From Cryobacterium lactosi (lineage in GTDB: Bacteria > Actinomycetota > Actinomycetes > Actinomycetales > Microbacteriaceae), in contig NZ_SOHM01000049.1 in assembly GCF_004403945.1 (NCBI RefSeq), forward strand, positions 1-64,000: DNA of 64,000 bases. The letters are read 5' to 3'. Below the pieces are notes generated by a model. That model was given only the letters and a program-made list of their open reading frames with translations. It had not been told where the DNA came from and did not search any database. Below, piece after piece: positions 17,328 to 25,390 of this stretch (position 1 is its first letter; every line of letters starts with the position of its first letter). A program made the position numbers and the translations under genes.

Positions 17328-17916
17328 ATGACGGTACCCATGTCCGTGCAAGAAAATATCAGAACACTCGATGCCCACGGAATCGCGGCCCGGGAAATCG
17401 CCCGCCGGTTGGGGATCAACCGCGACGCGGTGGTCAAGTACACCAAGCAACAGGATTTTTCGCCAAAGCCACCGGCGCGCGTGTCCCGGCCCGCTGGTTC
17501 GGTCTTGACCGGGTTCGAAGACACCATTGAGCTGTGGCTGGGCGAGGACCAGCGCCGGCCGCGCAAGCAACGCCACACCGCCAAACGGGTCTTTGACCGC
17601 CTCGTCGTCGAGGAGCGCTACACCGGCAGCTACTCCCCGGTGCAACGCTTCGTCAGGAAATGGAATGCCCAACACCGCCAGGCCGGGGAAGGCTTCACCG
17701 AACTGGTCTGGCCGGCCGGGACCGCGCAGGTCGATTTCGGCCAGGCCGAGGCCATCATCGCCGGGGTCCGGCAGATCCTGCACATCTTCGTCGTCACGTT
17801 CCCGTTCTCGAACATGCGCTTCGTGCAGGCCTACCGCGGCGAAACGGCCGAGTGTGTCTGCCACGGCTTGCGCACAGTGTTCGACCTCATCGGCGCAGCT
17901 CCCCGGCATCTGGTGA
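17328..17916 (+). pseudogene. IS21 family IstA, N-terminal half (element B)
   Basis: The start MTVPMSVQENIRTLDAHGIAAR begins a typical IstA helix-turn-helix (EIARRLGINRDAVVKY). It continues into the catalytic core with GTAQVDFGQAEAI (first Asp) and FVVTFPFSNMRFVQAYRGE. At GAAPRHLV the protein is cut, and the frame runs into a 28-bp palindrome and then antisense through another istA. The second Asp, the Glu and istB are missing. It differs clearly in sequence from the other two IS21 types in the window. A GGAAGGAACC-type ribosome site precedes it. Confidence 0.85.
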
Positions 17917-17944
17917 CCGAATATGTTCCGCGGAACATATTCGG
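17917..17944. repeat. 28-bp perfect palindrome joining two istA fragments
   Basis: A perfect 28-bp palindrome with core ATGTTCCGCGGAACAT and symmetry centre between 17930 and 17931. Read from either side it encodes EYVPRNIFG in frame with the truncated istA on that side. To the left lies IS21 element B in plus orientation, to the right element A in minus orientation. The palindrome is not part of a normal istA (the intact copy at 29783 reads YVLTDNEKTV here), so it is foreign to both. Confidence 0.9.
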
Positions 17945-18503
17945 GCAGGACGTAGGTCGGGGCGCCCTCGATGATGCGGAACGTGCGTTCCAACGCGGCG
18001 AACACCGTTGGAGCCGTTCGGTCCCGCAACGCGATCACGACCCGAAACCGGGACCAGGCCAACCAGGCGATGAACAACACCGTCTTCTTCCCCTCGATGA
18101 CGGGGCCGTCGCCGAAGTCGTGCTGCAACCACATGCCTGGTTCCGTGATCCACGGCCGGTGCACCCGCACCCGGCCGAACCGATACGCGACCCGCACCTG
18201 CGCGACCGCGCGCCGCGTCGAGCGTTCCGCGCCCGTGTAACCCAGCCCGCGGAGCTTGTCGTGCGCGATATCGGCGCGGATCTTCCCGAGGGACTTCTCC
18301 ATCCATTCCTCGATCTTGGGCAGGAACGCGTCGGTGACGCGGCCCCGATACGTCGGGTCCGCGACCGGTTTACCCGCGTCGCGCGCGGCGACATGCCGGG
18401 CGACGGTGTGGTGCGAGCAGCCGGTGAGCTCGGCCGTGGCGCGCAATGACTCGGTCAGATCGTAAGCAGCGAGTATTTCCACGATTTCTCCGTCAAACTT
18501 CAT
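17945..18503 (-). pseudogene. IS21 family IstA, N-terminal part (element A)
   Basis: The protein starts MKFDGEIVEILAAYDLTESL and stays aligned with the complete IstA at 29783 (many scattered substitutions, same length) up to RIIEGAPTYVL, residue about 186. It then enters the palindrome. The first catalytic Asp (MWLQHDFGDG) is present but the remainder is lost. It is a diverged relative of the intact inner IS21 element, not a recent copy. Confidence 0.85.
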
Positions 18504-18673
18504 TCAGGGCCTCTTCCTGGGCGAATTGATGCGTCTTAGACACCGCAATCAAACCCCAGGAGGAGGCTCGCGCCGCTTAAGCGGTCGGGTTCAGAAAAGG
18601 AAGTGGGCAGATCTCATGGCCACCAACGGGCAGTTCTGCTGGCCGTCAGTGGGCAGTTCCATGGCCGCTTGGG
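18504..18673 (-). mobile_element. IS21 element A, left terminal region remnant
   Basis: Upstream of the truncated istA lie the multiple short repeats typical of IS21 ends: GTGGGCAGATCTCATGGCC, then GGGCAGTTCTGCTGGCC and GGGCAGTTCCATGGCC. The same repeats border the complete element at 29587-32222. The outermost end is lost because an IS30 element begins at 18674. Confidence 0.75.
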
Positions 18674-20159
18674 TTCTAGTGATCGTCGCAACACTCACCA
18701 TTCTGAGAGTTGCAACGCCCATGCTCGAGACCCCGAACCCGCCGTTACCGCGCAGGACCTACCGCGAAGCCGAGAGGACCGCGTTCCTCGACGCGTTCGA
18801 ACGCCTCGGCAAGGTCAGCCTCGCAGCCCGAGAGGTCGGGCTTCATCCCGCCAGCTGTTACAAGTGGCTTGTCGATGCCGGCTTTGACGCTAAGAAACAC
18901 AGCCGGGCCCGACGCGCGGAGTACTTCCGACTCCGTCAGCCCGGCACCGCCCGCGCCGACGCAGCCCGACAGACCGGGCTGAACATTCGCACCGCGATCG
19001 ACTGGGACCAGGGAATCGAACACGCCAGCAACCGTCGGGTGTACCCCGACGGCCGCGTCGTCGACTACAACAAGGAAGTGCCTGTTCTCAGCGAAGCCCG
19101 TCAACGTCTGCTGCTTCCCCTGGTCGAGAGGCAGCTGGACCCGCGGTACCTGTCGCTCGTCGACCGGGAAAAGATCCGCGACCTCGCGGCCACCGGGGCA
19201 TCGATCCGATCCATCGCACAGAGCATGCTCAGGGCGCCTTCGACGATCAGTCGGGAGCTGCGCCGTAACCGCACCGACACGGGCAGCTACGAGCCCTACG
19301 CAGCCCACCGCGCGGCCGCTGAGCGCCGAACCCGCCCCAAGGACATCAAGCTGGTCGAAGGCTCACGATTGCGCGACTGCGTGCAGAAAAAAAGCTACAG
19401 ACCCGCTGGTCTCCCGAGCAAATCTGCCACGCTTTGATCAAGGAGTATCCCGATGATCAGGAGATGCGAGTGTCACCCGAGACGGTCTACCAAGCCCTAT
19501 ACCTGCAATCCCGGGGCGGGCTGAAGAAGGAAGTCCAGGCTGCGCTGCGCACCGGACGCACCCGCCGGAAAGCGCAGAACACCGGACAAGCCCGCAGGAA
19601 TAGATTCGCCGATCCCATGATCATGATCGCTGACCGGCCACCCGAAATTGAAGACCGCGCCGTTCCCGGCCACTGGGAAGGAGACCTCATCACCGGCATG
19701 CTGAACCAGTCCGCGATCGGCACCCTGGTCGAGCGGACCACCCGGTATGTGATGCTGGTGCACCTGCCCGACAACCACGCCGCCGAAGCCGTCAGAGACG
19801 GCCTCGTGGCCGCCATCGGCACCCTCCCGGAACACCTCCGCGGCTCGCTGACCTGGGACCAAGGATCCGAGATGGCGACCCACAGATCGTTCACCACAGC
19901 CACGGACATGCCCGTGTATTTCTGCGACCCGGCGAGCCCCTGGCAACGCGGCTCCAACGAAAACGCCAACGGTCTACTCCGGCAATATTTCCCGAAAAGC
20001 ACCGACCTCTCCGCCTACGGACTGGAAGATCTGGAGCACGTAGCCCAGGAACTCAACAGTCGTCCTCGCAAAACACTCGCTTGGGACACCCCAGCCGAGC
20101 GAATCCGTGATCTACTAATCCCGGCCTAATCCACCGCAGTGTTGCAACGACTGCTAGAA
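18674..20159 (+). mobile_element. IS30 family insertion sequence
   Basis: Imperfect inverted repeats bound the element: TTCTAGTGATCGTCGCAACACT at 18674 and its near complement ending CTGCTAGAA at 20159 (about 18 of 22 matching). Between them is one transposase, split by a frameshift. The left flank is an IS21 end. The right flank is different sequence, with no obvious duplication, so a deletion probably followed insertion. Confidence 0.75.
18721..20129 (+). pseudogene. IS30 family transposase with a -1 frameshift at an A7 run
   Basis: The first frame (from ATG 18721) gives a long N-terminal HTH region (RRTYREAERTAFLDAFERL, ASCYKWLVDAGF) and the IS30 helix-turn-helix SIRSIAQSMLRAPSTISRELRRN. 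After CVQKK it goes out of frame and stops at 19437. The next frame resumes with KLQTRWSPEQI and carries VPGHWEGDLI (Asp), TWDQGSEMATH (Asp) and PWQRGSNENANGLLR (Glu). The shift is at seven As, 19387-19393; re-reading one A restores a roughly 470-residue protein. It is either a mutation or slippage-dependent expression. Confidence 0.85.
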
Positions 20160-20175
20160 ACCGCCCCCGGAGTGG

Positions 20176-20213
20176 GGAATTTCAGTGAGCAGAACTGAGG
20201 AATTTCAGTGAGC
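20176..20213. repeat. Two direct copies of GGAATTTCAGTGAGC
   Basis: The 15-base motif occurs at 20176-20190 and 20199-20213, 23 bp apart. Spaced short direct repeats of this sort are typical of IS21-family ends, so this is probably the tip of an otherwise lost element lying between the IS30 and the recombinase fragment. Confidence 0.5.
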
Positions 20214-20518
20214 GCCGTCACGGCGGTGACGTCGACACGGCAACGCCTATGGGTTCCATGCTGTTCACGATCATGGCCGCACTCGGTCAGATGGAACATG
20301 AAATCAAGCGAGAACGTGTAATCGACTCGATCGTCAAACGCCGGGACGCCGGGAAGAACCTAGGCGGCCGTCCGCGCTCCATCACCGACAGCCAAATCCG
20401 CCACGCCCGCAGCCTCATAGGGCACGGTGAGATAGCGGCCGAGGTCGCGCGCAATCTCGGCATGTCTAGAGCGACCTTCTATCGCCGGGCGCGCGCCCTG
20501 GGTCTCCTGCCGGATTAG
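20214..20518 (+). pseudogene. Serine recombinase, C-terminal half
   Basis: The frame reads GGDVDTATPMGSMLFTIMAALGQ, then MEHEIKRERVIDSIVKRRDAGKNLGGRPR and a helix-turn-helix ending MSRATFYRRARALGLLPD, stop. It is a close homologue of the pseudogene at 3385-4029 but lacks the first 95 or so residues with the catalytic serine. The junction with the preceding IS end repeats at about 20214 is sharp. Confidence 0.85.
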
Positions 20519-20599
20519 GAAGCGCCTGACGCTCGATAGCGCCAACCGGCCCGCGTGGACGTCGATCAGGGCCGCTCAGGCTCCAATCGAGACAGGCCG

Positions 20600-20724
20600 G
20601 CCTGGCCCGCGCTCTCGCTGCGTCACTCGATCGCGGAACTAGCAGAGCTGTTCACGGTCGGTCGAGCGACGGTCTACCGGGCGATTAAGCGTAGGGCTGC
20701 CGTTGACGTTTCGCGAGGCGCATA
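20600..20724 (+). pseudogene. Recombinase helix-turn-helix scrap
   Basis: A short frame, HSIAELAELFTVGRATVYRAIKRR, is the DNA-binding tail of another Hin-type serine recombinase, different in sequence from the fragment just upstream. Nothing else of the gene remains. Confidence 0.6.
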
Positions 20725-20874
20725 ACCCCCGGCTATGTACGCTGAGCGCGTCAGGAACGGCTGGGATGGCCATGACCCACCCTCAACCTCGAGACCCCAG
20801 CCAACCGGCTGAACCAACTGCTACTCGCAGCATAAAACCCCGCGTTGCCCCGACCGCTTGACTTTGCCGCCTGG

Positions 20875-22197
20875 CTACTCCTGCCAAGTCTCAGCGAGGG
20901 CGGATGCGGGCACGGGTCGTCCGAGGAAATAGCCCTGGACCTGGTCGCATCCGAGGCGTCGAAGGTGCTCGAGCTGCTCGGCGGTCTCCACTCCCTCGGC
21001 GACGCAGGTCATATCTAGTGCGTGCGCGAGTGCGATAACTGCCGAGACAAGGACTTCGTCACGGGCATTCGTTGTGAGACCGGCAACGAAGGATCGGTCG
21101 ATTTTGAGCTCTTTTGCCGGAAGATAGCGAAGATAGGCCAGGGACGAATAGCCGGTTCCAAAATCGTCGATGGACAGCCCGACTCCGGCGGCAGCAAGTC
21201 CTTTAACTGTGGCTTGCATGCGCGACTCGTCCGCCATGAATGCCGTTTCGGTCATCTCCAGCAGGAGATCGGACGGCGCGAGATGATGTTTGGTCAGAAG
21301 CTGTCGCACGAGACCGACGAGGTTTGGGTTAGCCAGCTGGAAGGGTGAAACGTTGACGGAGACGGTGAGCTTGGCAGGAAACCGGTTCGATTGCCTCCAT
21401 TCACTTAATTGCCGCAATGCCTCGTCTATCACCCAGTCTCCGATTCGGAGTATCAGTCCCGTGCTTTCGGCAGCCGGAATGAACTCATCCGGGGGGACCA
21501 TTCCGCGACCAGGTCGGTTCCACCGAACGAGGGCTTCGAATCCATGGAGGGCGCCGTCGAAGGCGTTGTAGATAGGTTGGAAATTGAGTATAAATTCCTC
21601 ACGATCCAGAGCCTTGCGCAGAGCCTGCTCCAATTCGAGGAAGTGCAATGCCCGGCTGCTGTATCCCTGCTCGAAGAGGGAGGCTTGGTTCCCTCCCTGG
21701 CTCTTTGCGCGCTGCATGGCGGAGTCGACTTCGTGCATTATGTCGATCGAGTTCTGCCGGCGGGTGACGCTGGTGATGCCTACGGAAACGGACAACTGCA
21801 GCTCGACCCCGTTCAGGACGGCGGGTCTGTCGAAGGACTGCACGATGCGGTCGCCGATCGCGATGGCGCTTTGGGCATCGTTTGCATCCATGCACAGGAT
21901 AAGGAATTCATCGCTGCCCACCCTGGCGGCGGTGTCTTCGGGCTGAAGGGCCGCGGTGATTTGCTGCGCTGCATACCGTAAGACCTCATCTCCGACGTCA
22001 TGGCCCAGGGAGTTGTTCACGACGCTGAATCGGTCCAGATCGACGAGGAGCAAGGCTGACTCGTGCCCGATTTCTTGCCGATAAAACAGCTCTTCAGCGC
22101 GCTTCATGAACTGGGAGCTGTTTAACAGCCCCGTCACAGAATCGTTCACCAGGAAGGCTGAGGCGTTAGCGCCGTGTCGGGCAGCATCGTTGCCCAT
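20875..22197 (-). CDS. Bifunctional GGDEF-EAL c-di-GMP protein
   Basis: A 440-residue cytoplasmic protein with no membrane segment. Residues 20-180 form a GGDEF domain whose signature is GSDEF (ARVGSDEFLIL), with VDLDRFSVVNNSLGHDVGDEVL. Residues 200-435 form an EAL domain with GFEALVRW, SVNVSPFQL, EMTETAFM, DDFGTGYSSL and KIDRSFV, so the metal-binding residues needed for c-di-GMP hydrolysis look complete. The cyclase signature varies only at the first Gly, which may lower or keep activity. The chosen ATG (22197) overlaps the stop of the preceding gene (TAATG), indicating translational coupling. It is the last gene of an operon headed by a c-di-GMP riboswitch. Confidence 0.9.
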   Translation of the reverse strand: MGNDAARHGANASAFLVNDSVTGLLNSSQFMKRAEELFYRQEIGHESALLLVDLDRFSVVNNSLGHDVGDEVLRYAAQQITAALQPEDTAARVGSDEFLILCMDANDAQSAIAIGDRIVQSFDRPAVLNGVELQLSVSVGITSVTRRQNSIDIMHEVDSAMQRAKSQGGNQASLFEQGYSSRALHFLELEQALRKALDREEFILNFQPIYNAFDGALHGFEALVRWNRPGRGMVPPDEFIPAAESTGLILRIGDWVIDEALRQLSEWRQSNRFPAKLTVSVNVSPFQLANPNLVGLVRQLLTKHHLAPSDLLLEMTETAFMADESRMQATVKGLAAAGVGLSIDDFGTGYSSLAYLRYLPAKELKIDRSFVAGLTTNARDEVLVSAVIALAHALDMTCVAEGVETAEQLEHLRRLGCDQVQGYFLGRPVPASALAETWQE

Positions 22198-22466
22198 TAT
22201 TGGGTGCCCATCAGATTTGGTTCCGTTTCGTCTACGGGGGCCTTGTCCTGGTGGCGGCGGGATGGGGTTTGCTTCGTCCAGTGGTAGACGGTTTCTCGAG
22301 TGTCGCGATTCAGCCACATTCCGGCGACGGCCGTGCCGCTGTCGTCAAGTGGGTCGACGAGCAGGACGGGGAGTTCACCGGTCTGGTTCAGTCGCAGCGT
22401 GATGCGTTCGACGGCCGCGGAATCTGCGGGATGCAATTCAACCTGAATCAGTTTGCTGGAATTCAT
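22197..22466 (-). CDS. Small protein of unknown function in the WxL-like operon
   Basis: An 89-residue soluble protein that I do not recognise. It starts MNSSKLIQVELHPADSAAVERITLRLNQTG and has a central VLLVDPLDDSGTAVAGMWLNRDTRETVYHWTKQ; the end is charged. It has no signal peptide. It sits 56 bases after the DUF916-like gene and its stop overlaps the GGDEF-EAL start, so it is almost certainly translated. An adaptor or regulator of the following enzyme is conceivable but unsupported. Confidence 0.65.
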   Translation of the reverse strand: MNSSKLIQVELHPADSAAVERITLRLNQTGELPVLLVDPLDDSGTAVAGMWLNRDTRETVYHWTKQTPSRRHQDKAPVDETEPNLMGTQ

Positions 22467-22522
22467 CGATTGCCTTCAATCTTCAATGTAGGGATGCACC
22501 GGCCTTTTTGGTGCTTCAGCAT

Positions 22523-23563
22523 CTAGCGCCGGCGTTGGCGTCGCGCCCACATCATCGTGACAAACGTGAGGAAGACGAGGATGCCTAGCGAGACGACCAC
22601 GACTGGCCACATGTTGAGACCGTTTCCGGTCGCGAGAGTGACTGTTTGGCCGGCCCGGGGGAAGGTGATTTCGGCAGTCGCTTCATGCTCGATCAACCCG
22701 CTTTGGAGTGTGAGCACGGCCTGCCAGGGCCCTGCCGGGAAGCCTTCCTCAAGTGTCACCACCACCTGTCCTTGATCCCCCGGTGCCAAGGTCGTGGCGT
22801 TCTCAGTTGGAAACGGGCCCGCTGAGAGACCGCTTGGGCCCTCGGTTAGGGTAAGCGAGCCGACGACGTCCAGGGCGCGTCCGCCAGTGTTTGTCAGTGT
22901 CGCGGTGACTTGTGGCAGCCCCTCCGGTGTCCGGCTTGCTTCCACAGTCCCAATCGAGAAGTCTGTGGCTTCACCATTGCCGGCGCCGACGGAGACGTAC
23001 ATGCGAATGCCGACTCGACTAGCGTTGATGATGGTGGTGTCTTCGTCGCTGGGGGCACGTACTTCAGCCCACACGGCCGCGTATCTCTCACCGCTTGAGG
23101 CATCGCCGGGGACCGCCACGGTTATCGTCACATCCGCTGTGGCGCGGGCCTGAAGCGTGAGTTGGGATTCGCTAAGTGTGGTCCAGGTCGTCAGCTCGTT
23201 GACGGTATCTCCTTCATCGCCGATGAAGGAACCGGATTCGATGCGGGCAGATCCGGCATACACCGTCACGGATAGCGGGGAAGCTGAGTGGTTAGCCAGC
23301 TGTGCTCGACGATCGATGGTGGTTCCGGGGGGCAGGTTGTCGACTATGTATGAACGGGCACGCGGGTCGTTCTGGGCGGCCTTGGGAACATCGAGCAGTC
23401 GGATCCCGATGCCCTCGTCAGCCGTGGCTGTCCGTTCCTGGGTTGTGAAGCCACTTGTCGAGCCCGCGGCGGGCACCGAGGTTGCCGCAAAAATATTCAA
23501 CAGAACGATCGTGAATACTGTGAGTAATAGACGCAATGTGACATGCCTCTTTCGTGGTTCCAC
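22523..23563 (-). CDS. DUF916-like cell-surface protein with C-terminal membrane anchor
   Basis: A 346-residue exported protein. It has an N-terminal signal (LRLLLTVFTIVLLNIFAATSVPAAG). The first Ig-like domain, with GIRLLDVPKAAQNDPRARSYIVDNLPPGTTI and SGERYAAVWAEVRAP, matches the DUF916 (WxL-interacting protein) pattern. A second beta domain holds VTATLTNTGGRALDVVGSLTL. A C-terminal membrane helix (MWPVVVVSLGILVFLTFVTMMW) ends in RRQRRR. In Firmicutes such proteins bind WxL proteins and anchor them at the surface; here the gene directly follows a WxL-like gene, so the same pairing is inferred. Confidence 0.8.
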   Translation of the reverse strand: MEPRKRHVTLRLLLTVFTIVLLNIFAATSVPAAGSTSGFTTQERTATADEGIGIRLLDVPKAAQNDPRARSYIVDNLPPGTTIDRRAQLANHSASPLSVTVYAGSARIESGSFIGDEGDTVNELTTWTTLSESQLTLQARATADVTITVAVPGDASSGERYAAVWAEVRAPSDEDTTIINASRVGIRMYVSVGAGNGEATDFSIGTVEASRTPEGLPQVTATLTNTGGRALDVVGSLTLTEGPSGLSAGPFPTENATTLAPGDQGQVVVTLEEGFPAGPWQAVLTLQSGLIEHEATAEITFPRAGQTVTLATGNGLNMWPVVVVSLGILVFLTFVTMMWARRQRRR

Positions 23564-23635
23564 GGACAGAGCGCCCGTCGTCGATTCGCAAAGCGAAGCG
23601 AAGGGGCGGCGCGCACGCCACCCCTTCGAGACAAC

Positions 23636-24172
23636 CTAGAGAAGCGAGTGAGTCAGAGTGCCTGTGTAGTCACCAGCAAGGGCGTTCGCCGGGATGGTCA
23701 GGGCGACCTCGGCGGTCCACGTCGCGGCGTTGTTTCCCGCGGCAGTTGCGGTTTGCACGGTTGAGGACGCGCCGCCCGTCACCGTACCAGATCCAGTCAC
23801 TACGCCTTGGCCGGCTCCAGTCGGTGTCGCTGCGCTGGCCGTGTAGCTGAATGCTGTGGCAGGAATCACCGGCGAATTTGCAACCAGGGACGTGAAGTCA
23901 GAGACGGTGATGCTGGCAGTCCAGCCGACGGTGCTTGCTGTGGCGTCTGTCACGGTGACCGTTCCCAGAGACCCGGTTGCTGGTGCGCCTGGGCCGGTCG
24001 AGTTGAGAGTCAGCGCTGCGGGCACATCGAGGGTAAGGTCGCCTCCCTGAACGGTCACGGTTGCGTCGGTGTCCTTGGGAGGGTCCGTGGCGGCGGTAGC
24101 TGAGAGGGCGGTGGTTCCGGTCAATGCAATGGCGCCGATAAGGGCGATGGAGGCACGGGTGATCGTACGCAT
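23636..24172 (-). CDS. WxL-like secreted surface protein
   Basis: A 178-residue protein with a clear signal peptide (MRTITRASIALIGAIALTGT, cleavage probably after SATAA) and an all-beta mature part rich in Thr, Ser, Ala and Gly. VGWTASITVSDFTSL supplies a W-x-A/W-x-V type motif, and WTAEVALTIPANALAGDYTGTLTHSLL is the typical closing strand of WxL-domain proteins. It is the first gene of the operon, 18 bases downstream of a c-di-GMP riboswitch. Likely role: non-covalent attachment to the cell wall and adhesion or matrix formation, by analogy. Confidence 0.8.
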   Translation of the reverse strand: MRTITRASIALIGAIALTGTTALSATAATDPPKDTDATVTVQGGDLTLDVPAALTLNSTGPGAPATGSLGTVTVTDATASTVGWTASITVSDFTSLVANSPVIPATAFSYTASAATPTGAGQGVVTGSGTVTGGASSTVQTATAAGNNAATWTAEVALTIPANALAGDYTGTLTHSLL

Positions 24173-24189
24173 GATGAGTGGGGTTCTCT

Positions 24190-24264
24190 CGGTTCGGTAG
24201 CCCGGCTAACCCTGAGGGGGTCCCGTAGCTTTGCGTCCCCGGCTTGCACCGAGTTTGCCTTTTT
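24190..24264 (-). promoter_or_regulatory. c-di-GMP-I (GEMM) riboswitch
   Basis: Read on the minus strand, the leader contains GGCAAAC, then CGGGGACGCAAAGCUACGGG, then UUAGCCGGGCUACCGA. These are the conserved J1/2 segment, the GNRA-like loop (GUGCAAGC), the invariant GACGCAAAGCYACGGG block and the 3' P3/P1 strand of class I cyclic-di-GMP riboswitches, in correct order and spacing. The aptamer ends about 18 bases before the ATG of the WxL-like gene, next to its GAGAGA ribosome site, with no terminator between. Control is therefore probably at translation initiation. Confidence 0.92.
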
Positions 24265-24387
24265 CGATGAGGCCTGCCGCGAATGCGGGAGCGAGAAAAT
24301 CTCGCTTGTACCTCAACCCCAGTGTGGGGATTTTTGTGTTGATCTGCTAATCCACTCCACCCCCAGTTAGGGGGGCTTATGTGCTTG

Positions 24388-24654
24388 TCAAGCGGCGAGT
24401 TGGTGGTCGGCTTGGTAGAGGGTGCCGTCGCGGAGCATGGCGTAGAGGACGTCGCGGCACCTGCGGGCGAGGGTGACGAGGGCTTGATTGTGGCGTTTGC
24501 CTTGGGCGATTTTGCGGTCGTAGTAGGCGCGTGAGGTGGGAACGGGGAGCGCTGCGAAGGCCGAGAGGAACAGCGCTCGTTTGAGAATCTTGGTTCCGCG
24601 TCGGGACGGGTGTTCACTGCGGATGGAGCTGCCCGAGTGGCGGGTTCCAGCCCG
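24388..24654 (-). pseudogene. IS110 family transposase, C-terminal fragment
   Basis: The minus frame reads HPSRRGTKILKRALFLSAFAAL, SRAYYDRKIAQGKRHNQALVTLARRRC, DVLYAMLRDGTLY and a stop. This is the end of the transposase_20 domain of IS110/IS1111 elements, including the serine region's downstream signature. The N-terminal RuvC-like DEDD part is missing. Confidence 0.85.
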
Positions 24655-24733
24655 CTAAACTGAGCGCAGCCACTTCGGCGTGACGTCTTCGAGTCACACG
24701 CAGCAGGACACCAGCTGTGAGGACAGACACCCC

Positions 24734-25303
24734 ATGAAAAAGAAGACCGCCATTATCGCATCCGCTGCCGGCCTAGTGCTGGTACTCGGTACAGTTGGCA
24801 TCACCTATGCCGTCACTGAGATGGGCGATGACACGCTCACTGGCAATATACTCGAGCGCACCAGCAATGCTGCGCTAGCCGAGGTTGGGCCCGGCACTGT
24901 GACAACGGCCGAGCGCAACGATGATGGCGGCTCGGCCTATGACCTGTCTGTGCGGCTCGACAATGGCGGCGAGGTCGATGTTGAACTCAACGAGTCCTTC
25001 GACGTCGTCTGGGTCGGCGACTTCGACAACGATGATGACGGAAGCTATGTTCCGAGCGCTTCCGCTGCACCGAGCGCTGCAGCCACGACCGCGTCCACTG
25101 CGGAGCAGGCTGCGGCCGAGCAGGCCAGCGCCGAAGCGGCCGCGCTGGCCGCAGTCGGCAGCGGACGCGTTACGGAATTCGATCGCAGCGATGACGCTAA
25201 CCACCTCTACGAGGTCGAGGTCACCCTGGATAACGGCCAGGACGTCGACGTCGAACTCGCCGCCTCATTCGTCGTCCTCACTCTGGACAACGGGCGTCAG
25301 TAA
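24734..25303 (+). CDS. Exported PepSY-like domain protein
   Basis: A 189-residue protein with an N-terminal membrane/signal helix (KKKTAIIASAAGLVLVLGTVGITYAV) and two similar domains. LAEVGPGTVTTAERNDDGGSAYDLSVRLDNGGEVDVELNESFDVV is repeated as LAAVGSGRVTEFDRSDDANHLYEVEVTLDNGQDVDVELAASFVVL. Both look like PepSY units. A low-complexity Ala/Ser/Glu linker lies between. PepSY proteins are secreted or lipoprotein-like and may inhibit peptidases or modulate sensors. The true start is ATG 24734. No kinase gene is adjacent. Confidence 0.8.
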   Translation: MKKKTAIIASAAGLVLVLGTVGITYAVTEMGDDTLTGNILERTSNAALAEVGPGTVTTAERNDDGGSAYDLSVRLDNGGEVDVELNESFDVVWVGDFDNDDDGSYVPSASAAPSAAATTASTAEQAAAEQASAEAAALAAVGSGRVTEFDRSDDANHLYEVEVTLDNGQDVDVELAASFVVLTLDNGRQ

Positions 25304-25390
25304 CCCGCACTCCTGCTTCAGGCCTCTCGGGTATCCGAGGAAAGCACAGAAGCCTTCCCACCAGGAGCCTCGACCGTGAGGTGCAGAGGC

